Assembly: GCA_025602905.1 (NCBI GenBank)
Contig: JAHLKI010000013.1
Span: forward strand, 434,001-498,000
DNA: 64,000 nucleotides
Source of the DNA: Phlyctochytrium arcticum
Taxonomy: Eukaryota > Chytridiomycota > Chytridiomycetes > Chytridiales > Chytridiaceae
Reading direction: 5' to 3'
The translations under genes were made by a program, and so were the position numbers. The notes beneath the pieces are model-generated. The model was not told the origin of the DNA. It did no database searches and saw only the letters and a list, made by a program, of their open reading frames with translations. Numbering within the stretch: position 1 is the first letter of the stretch; each line of letters begins with the position of its first letter. Below are positions 36,945-48,500 of this stretch, one piece after another.

Positions 36945-38950
36945 TTACCAGACGGCACTCTGCGGCATGAGCGATCGCGTTAGCAATGCATTGGGACCTT
37001 TGGCCAGGGAACTTCGCCTCGGCTCCTTTGGCTGCTGCTTGGTTCCCTCCAGATCCTTGCCCATCCACTTATCGTAATACGACGACAAGTCTTTGCTACT
37101 GGCGACGCGGGCAGTGTGCTCAAATTGTCCACCTTCGGCAACGGCCACCAGATCCGCCCGCGATTCATTCAGGTGCGACTGCGATGTCCACCCAAACGCC
37201 TTTTCTTGCCGGTATGCCATTACTGATCCAGCAACTTCTGACATGTAGCGAGAATGGTCATGTGAATCGCAGAGGTCTGGGTCGTGGTCGATCCACGGAC
37301 CAAGGGAAGTGCCCATCGATCGACCAAACTTGGACGGTCGGCGGCCTGGAGTGCGGGTGCGTTCGCGGTGGGAGATGAGAGGCGCAGCATTGGTTTTCAA
37401 TGAACCAAAATCGGCCGTGACGGGGTGCGGAGTGGTGCTGGAATCAGTGGATGCCGACAAATCAGCAATTTCGAGGTTGGGTGTGAGGGAGATGCGTCGC
37501 ATCCGGTGACGGTAGAGTCCGCGAAGGTGGATGGATGCGTCGCCAATGGGGGGTGGACCCATCAGATTACTGCTACTCTGGTTATTGGCAACATCCTCAA
37601 GCATGGTTGCGGTAGCGGATCGAGTCGGAGGAGCCGGTCGTTCCGTATCATTTTCAGTCATCCACACACTCCGCCGTGGCGTCTTGCTCAACGCAAAGGT
37701 AAACCCTTTGGTACCAATCCCCTTGTACACATCCAACCCGTCCGCATTTTCCCCTTCCATCTCTTCCAGACTGGGTAATGGTACTGATGCTGCAACGCTC
37801 ACACACATCTTGGTGGGGTGTTCAGGATTCTGGGCTTTGGGCCGGTCATTCTGCAACACCGGTGACGTCCATCGACTGTAACTGTACCAGGCGTGCAGCT
37901 CACGCATAAGCTGTTGTCGAGACTGAATCTCGCGGGGGGTCAGAGTATATACGTCGCGAGGAGTCACGCGAAGGAAAATGAATTTGTTGCTCGATTCAGC
38001 GTTCGGAGCCACAGTAATATCTTTTTTCTGTGCTGGGTCGACAGGGCGGAGATTTGGGTAAGATGTGTCACCCAGATGGTAGACCTTCTCCAGCTATGTA
38101 AAAACAAAATCACTTAGTCTTGATGTAACATCGGGACCATTGCATCCGGCTTTTTACCATTGGCTCATCCGGTCCATCATGATCCTTTAATTTTTCTTAA
38201 ACCATACATTAGATATGGTACTTGTTCCACAACATAAAGAAAACCTACCGACACCAATGGCTCCCGGGACCGGTCTCGCCAATTTACCATGCGAAACGCG
38301 TCGACCACTTCCTCCCGTCGTTACTTCCCCAAGCCCCAATGATGACAGTCGACTCGCGCTCATGCCACTCATATCGCCAGCTTCAGCCGCGACTGGAACA
38401 GCAGTGGTTGACGACGTTGATGACCATGCAAACGGGTCCAATGCGTCCAGGTCACGCTGCTGTATGCAAGGATTTCCAAAAAGATGTTAGGCGGGTTTTT
38501 TACGTAATGAGAAGGATTTTTTTGGATTTCAGGGACTTACGGAGACAAATCTGTCGGGGCGGCGGCTTTGACGTTCTAAATGTTCATGAAACTTGTTTTT
38601 TTAGAAAAAATTTAAATTTTTTTTTGAAAGAATTGTTAGCATACCCTGTCGGACCAGCATTCGCTCTGCTTCATCATAATTTCCATTAGCAGCCTCAGTG
38701 TCGCTATTGTCCCGCCTAGCCTGCATCAGCAACTGTTCTCGGAGCCGCCGATGTTCTTTGCGAGATAAATGTGAGGAGGTCTGGCGTTTGAACTGTGGGC
38801 GGTTGGCCTATACGCGCTGTTGATTTCATACATACTAGAGCCCCTGCATGCAATGATCTTTACCTTGCTAGCTAACGATCCATTGCGCTTTCCAGACTTT
38901 TTGGAGGCATCGTTTGCTACTTGCGTATCTTGCTGATTTATCCAAACCAT
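36945..38950 (-). CDS. Unrecognised multi-exon protein
   Basis: Starts MVWINQQDTQVANDASKK. Introns 38793-38863, 38576-38644 and 38460-38540 keep frame and join a basic region (LSRKEHRRLREQLLMQARR, ERMLVRQERQSRRPDRFVSQ) to a Ser/Ala-rich part beginning RDLDALDPFAWSSTSS. The step to the last long exon (38093-36945) is uncertain: a possible 27 nt exon at 38158-38184 (DHDGPDEPM) fits the frame, but the donor before it is weak. The last exon starts LEKVYHLGDTSYPNLRPVDP and contains FIFLRVTPRDVYTLTPREIQ and LHAWYSYSRW, then Pro/Ser/Arg-rich sequence, ending PQSAVW. No enzyme motif or membrane span. I do not know the family; the PRDVYTLTPREIQ patch is the best handle for a search. Confidence 0.55.
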
Positions 38951-39484
38951 TTCGTAGCGTTATAAAGCCTGAATCATGAGCGGTTCAACACTATATACAT
39001 ACCTCGCCGTAAACAGCTTGACCTGATATGTAAAGTCTTTAATTTTTTTTTTGCACTTTCCGAAAAATTAAACTGCACTTACAAGCTTTGTCAAATATAG
39101 CCTCGGCAATGTCGATTGCAGACGAGAATAAAGATTTTTCTGCCATGATTCTTGACCATACAAACAATTTGGTTTTTGGAAATACCAAAGGTTGGAAAAG
39201 TTACTTTTCACAAGAAGCTCATTCTTTTATACATCTTTTCTATCCCAAAAAGCCGCAAGACGTAAACCATGACGACAGTAAAAAAGGCAAAGCGAGGGTA
39301 TGATAATGGTCACCCGTAGGAACGACGCCCAAGGATATGGTGTAAATTCTTGGGATGACTTTGAGCAAGCGATCGGTGGAAACAAGGGTTGAGGGTCCGG
39401 GTCCGAAAGCAACCACCTGCTCATTCTGTGGACTTTTCATTTCGCATTTGTGGGCAGAAAGGCAATTAGCTTTCATTAGAACGA

Positions 39485-39712
39485 GGTGTCGTAGGATAGG
39501 AAAAAGTAACAAAGTGGTAAAATGGAGTGGAAGCTAAAGAACTGGAAGTGGCAAGAGAGGTAGTCAGTAGGGAGGGGGAAAAGTGATAGCAGAAGGTAAA
39601 TGGGCAATGGTAATAGGGTAGAGAGAGTAAAAGACGAAAATAAACGCTAGGATAGGGAGAGAAGAGGAAGGAAGGAGAGACAGTGAGTGGTGGAAGGAAC
39701 ATAACAGGGGCG
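39485..39712 (+). repeat. Purine-rich tract
   Basis: About 230 bases in which the plus strand is overwhelmingly A and G with few C or T, in irregular GGAA, AGAG and GGTA runs. It is not a simple tandem repeat. The minus strand is correspondingly C/T rich and gives a Ser/Pro/Leu/Phe-biased spurious ORF. Confidence 0.7.
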
Positions 39713-41716
39713 ATGCAAAGAAGTAATATAAAAAACTTTTTTTGGAAACCTGACCTAGGGATTTTTTGCCATGCCTCTGAATAAAGAACCAGGCGCTTGC
39801 GTGCTCGTGGTCGTTGGGCTTGAAAGTTTGGTGAGAGCAAATAGTGTGCTTTTTAAAGTAGCAACTCTGTTCACCAAACATGTTTTGGGTTATGGAGCTT
39901 CAAGCTGCTGTAGCTCTGCCCACGATTTTGCGGATGAAACATTTATACATTTCAATGGGCCCCATCAGGGCAAATATGCGACTTTCCATCCATGTTGGTG
40001 GCGTCCGATCTCCATATTTCCCAGGCTATGTGTGGCTGGCAATCCCATCATATCTCAATTGTGCATTGTACGGGAATCGTCTGAAATGTAAACTTCAGAT
40101 GCCTCTAATGTCTGGCCCCCTCTGGAATGTTTGAGATATACAACTCAATTAGTGATGAGCATGAATTCTGAGTATGCTTCAGCAATGCGTGCATTAGTGA
40201 TGCGCAGCACACACGATAAGCCAAGCATTGGGCATCTTGAACACAACCAAGAATTGCCAGTAAATGAAAAAAGTGTTCATTGTAGAAGATACATGAGATA
40301 ACATGAAGGAGACAAAGGACGGAAGCGAAAGGATAATCTACGAATCGAAATCCAAAACGTAAAACAAACTCCCTGGTGCAGCCCAACAAATTTACCATCC
40401 AGGCTGATTCGAGGGAAAAATCAGGACCTTGTATAGAATGGAAGATGAAAGGCATTGTTATACCATATGTTGTTACTATAGATTTTGAAGCCAACCTTTG
40501 AAGCGTACAACTTTAAGAAATACGTAAGTATTCCCCCATCCTCTCTGTCGTTTGTAGGCATCACATAGATGATACAAGCGGGATATTGATGCCATATCTT
40601 GAAATTGAATATTGCACATGCTCACCTAGTCCGGAAACATTATTTGACCATTGAGAGATTCGTGAGTACCAGCAGTTTTGATGTTTGTCTTCATTTGCCA
40701 TTTGTCTCAGCTAAAGACAAGGTCTAAGATCTTTCCGCTGACCATGATGACATGGTCATTTTTGTTTTTGTTACTACGAGGTGCGGATCCTTGGATCTAT
40801 TATCCGATGGATGGTCATCTCCAGCTAATAAAATCCTTTACAGAATAAGAAACGGAGACAAGGAGCATTGCAATGTGTTTTGAGACTGTACATGACAGGA
40901 TGCCACAGGAGGGCCCCCCCACTAGATCGACTTGAATCTCGCATCCAATCCCAACGCTGGCTGATACTCTTATTTTGTCTAATTTGCACTCCTATATATA
41001 TATATATACTCGAGTATTCACTTTTGCTGTCTCATTCTGGCATGTACATCTCTGAAATTCACAAAATATATAGATGAGGCATGGGACCTTTTGTTTTCCG
41101 ATGGAAGTCCGCGAATGTACCACATGTCATTTACCGTGAAAGACTGTCAAAAACAAGTGACCCGATAAATAATCCCGATTAATGCACAGCACGACCTCCT
41201 TCTCCTCCTGGCCTTTTTTTGGTCCATTGTGGAGAATTTGTGGGGTTGGCCCCCCGTGACCGCCTCCTCCTTCTTACGCTGCCAAACCTCCTGCGCCGAT
41301 ATGCGAAGCATCAGCAGACATTTTTTTCTTATGGCTGCTGACTTTATTTATCTCTCCGATATACTCAAAGCGGCGAAATGATTGTCATGCAGAATGAGCA
41401 GAATGTCAGGAGCTCCCGAAAAAAGATTAAACTTTTAGGACTTTTACTTTTTAGCGATGCAGGCTCATGCAGCCGGCAGCCCAGATGCAGTGGCTGAGCC
41501 GCGGAGGGTGGAAGTGCTCAACGGTGCTCAAGCTTCCATATTCTGAGCAAACGGTATTTGTGCGACGGTATGTTGTGTCCTTACGAGGTCTGTAGAACAA
41601 GGAAACATCCATCCACAAAGTCGAATTGGGAATCTGAGATCAAAAGTATCTTACTCGACATTAATGTAAAGGCGTTGAAAAGACACTTTTGAGGGCAATA
41701 ATGTGGGGTGTCATAT

Positions 41717-41726
41717 TATATAAAAG
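41717..41726 (+). promoter_or_regulatory. TATA-like box, distal
   Basis: TATATAAAAG, a near-consensus TATA box, about 360 bp before the MFS transporter ATG. Confidence 0.45.
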
Positions 41727-41974
41727 GGGAATTATGGATATAGATGGATAGTATTGGATACCGGTATGAGTGTACGAGAGCATGCAAAAAGTCATGAGAT
41801 CCGAGGCTTGTCGCAAAGAACCATCCAAAAGTTACAAGCCGCCGGACCCAGTGCTCAGGACCTCAGGTGCTGGCATCGTATACTTGGAGTAACCACGGAC
41901 GAGGCAAGGAGACAGGGCGGGGGCTGCCCGGGCTGGCTTTGTGCGCCTGGTGTGCATCTGTCCTGGGAAATCCA

Positions 41975-41982
41975 TATAAAAG
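41975..41982 (+). promoter_or_regulatory. TATA-like box, proximal
   Basis: TATAAAAG about 100 bp before the MFS transporter ATG, a normal distance for a fungal TATA box with a leader of some 70 nt. Confidence 0.55.
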
Positions 41983-42083
41983 CATAACACAATGGCCGTC
42001 CCGCTTCGTGCCTCTGTTCGAACCATTCCTGAAATCCCCTAAACGTTGATCGTTCTCGGGACTACCACTCGAGTATCAGCAGT

Positions 42084-43977
42084 ATGGACCGCATCAAACG
42101 ACTCGTCAAATGGCACTACTCGTCTACTTACTATGACCGCCCCGAACGCCAGCTCCAACGTGAAAAGGTCTTGGTACCCGGTGTTCCATTCAACCGCTGG
42201 TATTTGATGCCCGCTGCGCTAATCATCCAGGTATGTTTTAGGGCATGCACTATCCCTCCATCACACAACATCCTAACATTACTCATAGATCTGCTGTGGG
42301 TCATTGTATGCTTGGTCGGGGTATAATCAACCTATCGAGCGCGCCGTCTTTGGTCCCAACCTATCAGCCAAGGGCAAAGCCATCGACCGAGGACAAGCCA
42401 GTAACGTCTTCTTTGTCGCCGTTGCCGTCTTTGGGTGTACCGCTGCTTTACTGGGACCATGGCTGGAGCGGAATGGGCCATTAAAGGGTGCGCTTCTAGG
42501 CGCCAGCTTGTTCTTCATTGGCAACATGCTAACAGCAGTGGTAAGTCATTGTCTTCATTTGATATATAGCATCTGGCTTGACCTGATGCACGCGTTTTTC
42601 CCACTGTAGGCTATTCATGTGGAAAACCTTCCATTAGTCTTTTTCGGATACGGATTCGTCGGCGGAGCTGGTCTCGGCATCTCGTACATCTCTCCCGTAT
42701 CCCCACTTCAGAAATGGTTCCCCGACTACCGCGGGCTCGCTGCTGGTCTGGCCGTCTGCGGTTTCGGTGCCGGTAGTATCTTTTCCCCGTATACCCAAAA
42801 GGGACTCATTGGCTCCACCTATGCCAACACGGGTGTAAAGAATCTCGGTGTGCCCCTCGCCTTTGTCATCACCGGCGTTTGCTACTTTGTTTTGATGAGC
42901 GCGGCTGCGTTTGTGCTGCGCATGCCTCCTCCCGGGTACAGCGTCAACGGCGTAGACATCAACACGGTCAAGGGAGCTGAGGCTTCCAATATCCCGTCAA
43001 GCGCGAGCTCTTTGCCCGATGCGAGCGAGATCAAACTCAAACCCAAGAACACGGAAATCCCTGAAGACCACAATGACCCATCCATTGCCAAAGCATCCAC
43101 CGTCGAGGACAAGACATCGCATGTGGTCGATGTTCAAGTCACCGAAGGATCAGTTGCCCCCAAAAACTCTTCCAACACTTTTGCCGTCACCCTTTCACAA
43201 GCCCTCACATCCCGCGAGTACATTCTCATGTACATCATGTTCTTTTGTAACGAAATCACGGGTTTGCTCATCATCTCGAAAATCCAGTCGATTGTTCAGA
43301 ACCAGCTCGGCAAAAGTGAACAAGTGGCTGCCGACATCAACTCCATCTTGGGAGGCTGCAATTTGCTTGGCCGCTTGATTCTTCCCACCCTGTCTGACTA
43401 CATTGGCACCCGCAAGCCCTTGTTTATTCTATCTCTGGCCGTCCAAACCGTGTTCCTTGCAGTGCTGCCCAAAGCCATCGGCGAGCAAATGTATGGCCTG
43501 GTCCTGACTTGCGCCTTCTTTATTGCCTTCTTCTACGGCGGTGGATTCGGACTCATCCCTGCCTTCCTGGCCGACCAGTTTGGTTCCAAAAATGTGGGAG
43601 CTACCCATGGTGTCATTCTCACGGCCTGGGCCCTCGCCAGTGTCGGCGGCGGACTCATCTTTAACGACATTTACAAACGCGAACTGGCCCGCCTCGCCCC
43701 CGACCTCCTCCATGTCTACGATTTGAATTTCCACTGGATCGTCTTTTTCACCGCCCTGGGCTTTGTCCTGACCATTTTCATCCCCACTTCCCTCCGCGAT
43801 CGTCGTCTGCCGAAAAAGCATGGCGAGTTGCTCCGGTTCCGGTTCGTCAATGGCCGCATGATCCGTGTCCTGAAGAGTGGAGGGATCCGGCAGTACACCA
43901 AGGCAGAGGAAGAAGTGGAATGGCAAGACTACCTCCGGAGTCTGGAAACTACCAATCAAGTGGCTGCTCCCCGATAA
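42084..43977 (+). CDS. MFS transporter, oxalate/formate antiporter-like
   Basis: Major facilitator transporter, probably at the plasma membrane, with a carboxylate such as oxalate, formate or pyruvate as the likely class of substrate. Exons 42084-42230, 42289-42540 and 42610-43977. The first span begins FNRWYLMPAALIIQ and continues ICCGSLYAWSGYNQP, the usual N-terminus of the OFA group. Then come GFVGGAGLGISYISPVSPLQ and KWFPDYRGLAAGLAVCGFGA, the conserved second half of the N-terminal bundle. A hydrophilic central loop with acidic and Ser-rich sequence precedes the second six-span bundle (NLLGRLILPTLSDYIGTRKP, FFYGGGFGLIPAFLADQFG). The tail is basic, then ends LETTNQVAAPR. Two TATA-like boxes and a long upstream region suggest regulated expression. 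Substrate is inference only. Confidence 0.88.
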
Positions 43978-45543
43978 CACTTCTTTCCATCCCATTACGC
44001 CAACCTATTTTTTCTCCAGTCCTTTCTCTACTATCCATATTCCCATCTCCATATACCTAATCTATTCTTGCTTCCTCTTTAAAACTTCTCACATGTATAA
44101 ATACGATGAAAGTTGTGTCCTACACTCAAATACCAAAGCCTCCATGCTCAAACATTTTGTCTACCGTAATGAACGTGCTTGATGTCCGGACCACCCACAG
44201 GACGACGAAGACCCCACCGTGGTTGATCTTTAGCCCAATCCGGAACAATCTGGTCTTTCCGTTCCTCAGATCCCGCCCAGTTTGATCCCGCGCAGAATTC
44301 AGATTCCCAGAGAAAGATCAAAGGCCCAAAGGGTAAACTCTGATATCCTAGTGTCATCAAAAAAGTTCTGGAACGCAATTCGCGCAGCATACGCGTCGGG
44401 CAGGAGACGCGTAGGATTGAAGTTCATTGAACGCGTGAAGCTGTCGATAATGGATCTTTGAATCGAGAGTACACAGGATGAACATTCCAGGAGATGCGGT
44501 AGACTTCGCTACAGGACAGGGTATAGCAGGATCGCTTCATGAAGCGGACTACGCCGACTGAGGACCATTCTTTGTTTCCTGATTCCCACCATGAAGGCAA
44601 AAAGAACCCTCAAATTCGGAAATCGAGTCTGCCGTCTTCGTCTTCGGCATCTAACGCACGTGCATCTCGTCCGCTTGTGGTAGATTTTATCGTTTTTCCC
44701 ATCACTGCATCTGCCGGCAGATAACATGCTGCTTTCCAAGCACGATTGTGTGAAATCGCAGCTGTGATAATCGCAAAATGTCCCTGGTCGCCCCGCCCAA
44801 AATAAATCATTGATGCCACGAGGAAACGTGGTAGCGTCATGGTCGTCGCCAATCGCCGCTGGATGGAAGCCATCGTTTCTGGACACATTCGCATTGACCA
44901 GAAAATGGCGAGATGAGAGACGTCCCTGAACGGACTGCCATTTCAAATAGATACGATACGCCCCAGTGGCTGCGCCGGGATCGGCATGTGCGAATGGAGC
45001 AGCTGTAGATAGATGTTTGCAAGAATAATGTGCTCCAGAACAAACTTTTGGGCATGACAGATTGTAATCATGCAAAAAGTGACACATTCACCGACATCTC
45101 GAGTATTAAGAGGCCTGGTGCGATGCGAAAAGAACGTTGGTGTATCCCCATCTCGACCTCTTCTTTGTTGGTGTGGCCTTACTACTCCCAACATTCCCGA
45201 ATCAGAACTCTTTCGAATCTCATAATTAGCTTTTTCCATTCTTTTTCTATATACGACCTCTTGAGTGCAAACAAAATTCCATTTCCAAAAAGTTTTCGAG
45301 ATCTGAGCCCGGTGCTGCGCACTTTCATCTTGATTTTCACGTGGCGCTTGGTCAGCAGCAAGTGACAAAGCGTTGGAATCGAAGGTAATTTTTGGCAAAA
45401 AGTCTTCTTGACATCAGGCAGTGACCACCCCGGTTGCTATATAGGATCTCTGTTTGTGGACCGCACATCTCGTTGAGGAAGGTAGCTATTGGGTTCCCGC
45501 AGGACATCAGGAAGACTCGGTGGGCGACTCAAGATCAGGCGCC
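43978..45543. other. Intergenic region, MFS transporter to SMP protein
   Basis: 1.57 kb. The first 170 bp is the pyrimidine-rich 3' side of the transporter gene. The middle carries an uncertain minus-strand coding signal described separately. The last 450 bp is presumably the promoter of the SMP-domain gene; a GTTGCTATATAGG sequence at about 45433-45445 is TATA-like. Confidence 0.35.
44148..44900 (-). pseudogene. Uncertain coding remnant or unsolved multi-exon gene
   Basis: Protein-like stretches appear in two frames: PRFLVASMIYFGRGDQGHFA, EVYRISWNVHPVYSRFKDPL, then NPTRLLPDAYAARIAFQNFF, and finally QIVPDWAKDQPRWGLRRPVG followed by GPDIKHVHYG. Three of these share one frame interrupted by two stops, and the other is offset by one base. 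I could not find splice sites that join them. It may be a broken gene or one whose introns I misread. No family recognised. Confidence 0.3.
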
Positions 45544-48500
45544 ATGTCTTCTTGGCCAACAATTCCTTGGGATAAGTTGTCACTAGTGTGGACGGCGAGC
45601 CCGCTAAACACCTCAATGAGTGCTCCCCTCTTGTCTTCTATAAGCACCATGAGCGCTGGATCAGAAGCAAGTTTATTGTATTGGCTGTTTACCCACTCGA
45701 TAGCGTTTACCCTGGGTGCGGGAACAGCATTCCTGGTTGGAATCCTGGCCGCGGTTGCATTTCTTCACTGGTTGCCGTACCATGTGGCACCTATCAGGCC
45801 TCGGGAATCTGCTTGGGACATTCCCAAAGGAACGGAACCCCTTTCAGAAACGGCCCATCATCATGCATCTACGAATGATATATCTCCAGCATCAGCGAAA
45901 GCAACCTTGCAGGACGAGTTGTTTGCCAAGTTGGGTGGAGCTCAGTGGGCAGGTACATCCCCCGTGTCTCCGGCTGGAAAGGAATCTTCCTCGCTCCCAT
46001 CACGCCCCGATCCACATCTCTTCATGCAGGGGTGGATCCGGATTTCGGATCGCATGTTGCCCCAGTCAGAGGTGCATCAAGCAGAAGCTCAGGAACGAGA
46101 AAATGAGGAAGATGGCGAGTCGGATGAAGATGATGGACACAAGCGGGGCGAGAAGTCCACTGGTGTGTCTGGCGGTCAAGGGCTACCTGAAGGTCGAGCC
46201 GCGACCAGCAACGGGAAACCGCGTCGTTTAAGAAAAAAGCCTTCCTTTACCCAATCTCTGAAAGGTATGTTGTCCTTTGACTTGTTTCATGATTCTCCAG
46301 ACACTCACATCATGGCGATTTCCTCTCCAGGCGCATCAAAGGACATGGTGACTTCTGCGCACAATACTGCGCAATCTGTATTTACAACAACTCGTTCCGT
46401 GACATCTTATCTCTATCTCCGATTCATTGGCGAAGAAAATCCCCCGCCATATCAAGCAGCAGCAACCGATGATGCGACCCCAGTGCCACCAGCCAAACCA
46501 CTACCGTGGCGGATTGTCTATGGCGTGCTCGCCTACAAGACTTTGTACATATATGCTTCGGACGACAAAGAACAGTGCATACAAACAGTCAGCCTGGAGG
46601 ACTATCTGGTCGATATATACCCAACCCCACAATCGGACCTGGACATCTACTTTCGCACTGATCCCATTCGTATCCGGCCCAAGTCTGAATTCACCGACAC
46701 CATTTACATGTATTTCCAAACTGCATCCGAGAAGGAGGACTGGTACATTATGTTTTCGCGCGCAAGGCGTTTACCCAAACATGCGGATGGTGGCGCCATG
46801 TCGCACTTTTATGCAGAGAGTGAACCTGTGACGGCGTATACGACTGCTATGCAAAAGCTGGTCAGTACGTTGAGCCCCTCTGCTGAAGCGAGTGGGACCG
46901 CGACATCAAAGAAAGACAAGGGAATTAACAAAGGGTTGCCGTTGCATCCTACCGTGTCCAAAAATTTGTCGTCCGATCCTGCCACGGCATGGCTGAACGT
47001 TCTTGTTGGTCGAGCATTTGTCGGGATCCACGCAAATCCGCATCTCAAAAAGTGGTTTATGGACAAGCTATCCCGACGCACCAATCTTCTCCATCGCGAC
47101 CAGGCGGCCAACCCATCCTTTCTAGGCGATATTGTCATCAATGATATTTCCTTGGGCGACTCGATGCCCTTGCTGTCAAATCCACGTATCCAATCGCTAT
47201 CCGTAGATGGCGACACCATGATTGAAGTAGATATCGACTACACCGGCGGCGCACATATTCAAATCGCGACGGTTGCTACCATCTCGGTTCATGCGTGGAA
47301 CGATATTATGAAGCCCATTCAGGTTCCCCTCGTCGTCGCGGTCAAAATTAAGAGGTTTACTGCTCGTGCTGTCATCAAGGTCAAATCCCTTTGGGAATCC
47401 AATCGCGTGTGGTTTGGATTGACACGCGACCCGGAAATGCGGTTGGAACTTGAGGTTGAGCCCATCATTTCAAACAAGTTGATCAAGCTGCATTTGGTCA
47501 ACCAAGTGATTGAACGCCGGGTCAAGGAAGCCTTGGAGGCATTTGTGGTGCTACCAAATATGGAGGATGTCCCTTTCTGGCCTTTGGGCGGAGCTGGCGG
47601 AATGTTCTGGGGTCCATTTGCTGACGATGATGATGAAGACGAAGATGATGAGGAAGATGAAGACGATGCAGCGGTACACGAAGATGACGAAAATGATCCC
47701 GTTGAAGAGATTTATGTGCCAAGGGGTGCTGGTATAGACATGGACATCGATAGCGATCATACGGATGAGGCCAACGAGGAAGACGACGCTTTCTCAGCAA
47801 GCTCAAATACTGCATCGTTGGAAGATATGCGAGCCGTTTTGCGTTCAGCTAGTAACGACAGATTGGACGTTGAGTACGCTAAGGATGGCATGTCGGGTCG
47901 AACTTCTCGAACCAATAACAGTGACCTGGGCGCTGAGGGCGATGATGAGAATGAGGAAGATGATCGCATTTTGTCACGACCCAGTTCCACCGTGACAGCT
48001 CCCCTATCTACTTTGCACAAACCAAAACAGCAGTCAACCCCGCGAGTCTTGCCATCCGTCAGTCAAATGTATCTTCAAGAAGCCATCCCGCAAATACCTC
48101 ACCATATTGTCTCGGGAGTTCCGATCGAAAGCTCTCTGCTTAAGAAGTCTCCAATGCCAAAGTCTGCTGACCTAGTTCGAGCTCGGCGGGCGCATGAGGC
48201 AAGGATTTCGTCGACTTTGCGACCATTGACAACATCTGGCAGCAATGGGGAGTTGAGCAAGGCGGCAGAGACTGCACCGCCGGGCGCGGCATCTTCCCTG
48301 GGTACGGACCCAAGTACCGCAATTGCAACTCCATGGTATTTGCCGGTTCTGGGCTCGGCGGCTTCTTATCTTGGCAGCATAACGCGGCACTACGGGCTGG
48401 ATGATACGGCTCGTTCTCTTGCCGTCACCGCCGCAGACTATTCTGCACCCACTATTGAGCGCGCTACCGACACTGTAAACTACTACAAAGACGCGTTGGG

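Larger units (their letters stand above)
38951..42083. other. 3.1 kb gene-poor region upstream of the MFS transporter
   Basis: The longest stretch without a supported gene. It holds AT-rich sequence, a purine-rich tract (39485-39712), small ORFs without recognisable products (for example 65 codons from an ATG at 39109), and two TATA-like boxes close to the transporter. A long regulatory region, a non-coding RNA or a gene made of short exons I failed to see are all possible. Confidence 0.4.

Noticed and set aside
39109..39303. 65-codon ORF in the gene-poor region
   Set aside because: Single short ORF without splice sites, motif or targeting signal; not better than chance.
40105..40494. 129-codon open frame on the minus strand
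   Set aside because: It begins with a non-ATG codon, has no recognisable motif, and its Cys/Leu/Phe-rich composition looks like chance.
40740..40760. ATGATGA resembling a C box of a C/D snoRNA
   Set aside because: No paired D box with terminal stem was found at the right distance.
44509..45087. 192-codon open frame on the minus strand
   Set aside because: Rich in Cys, His and Arg with no motif, no ATG-proximal conservation, and overlapped by a better protein-like frame.
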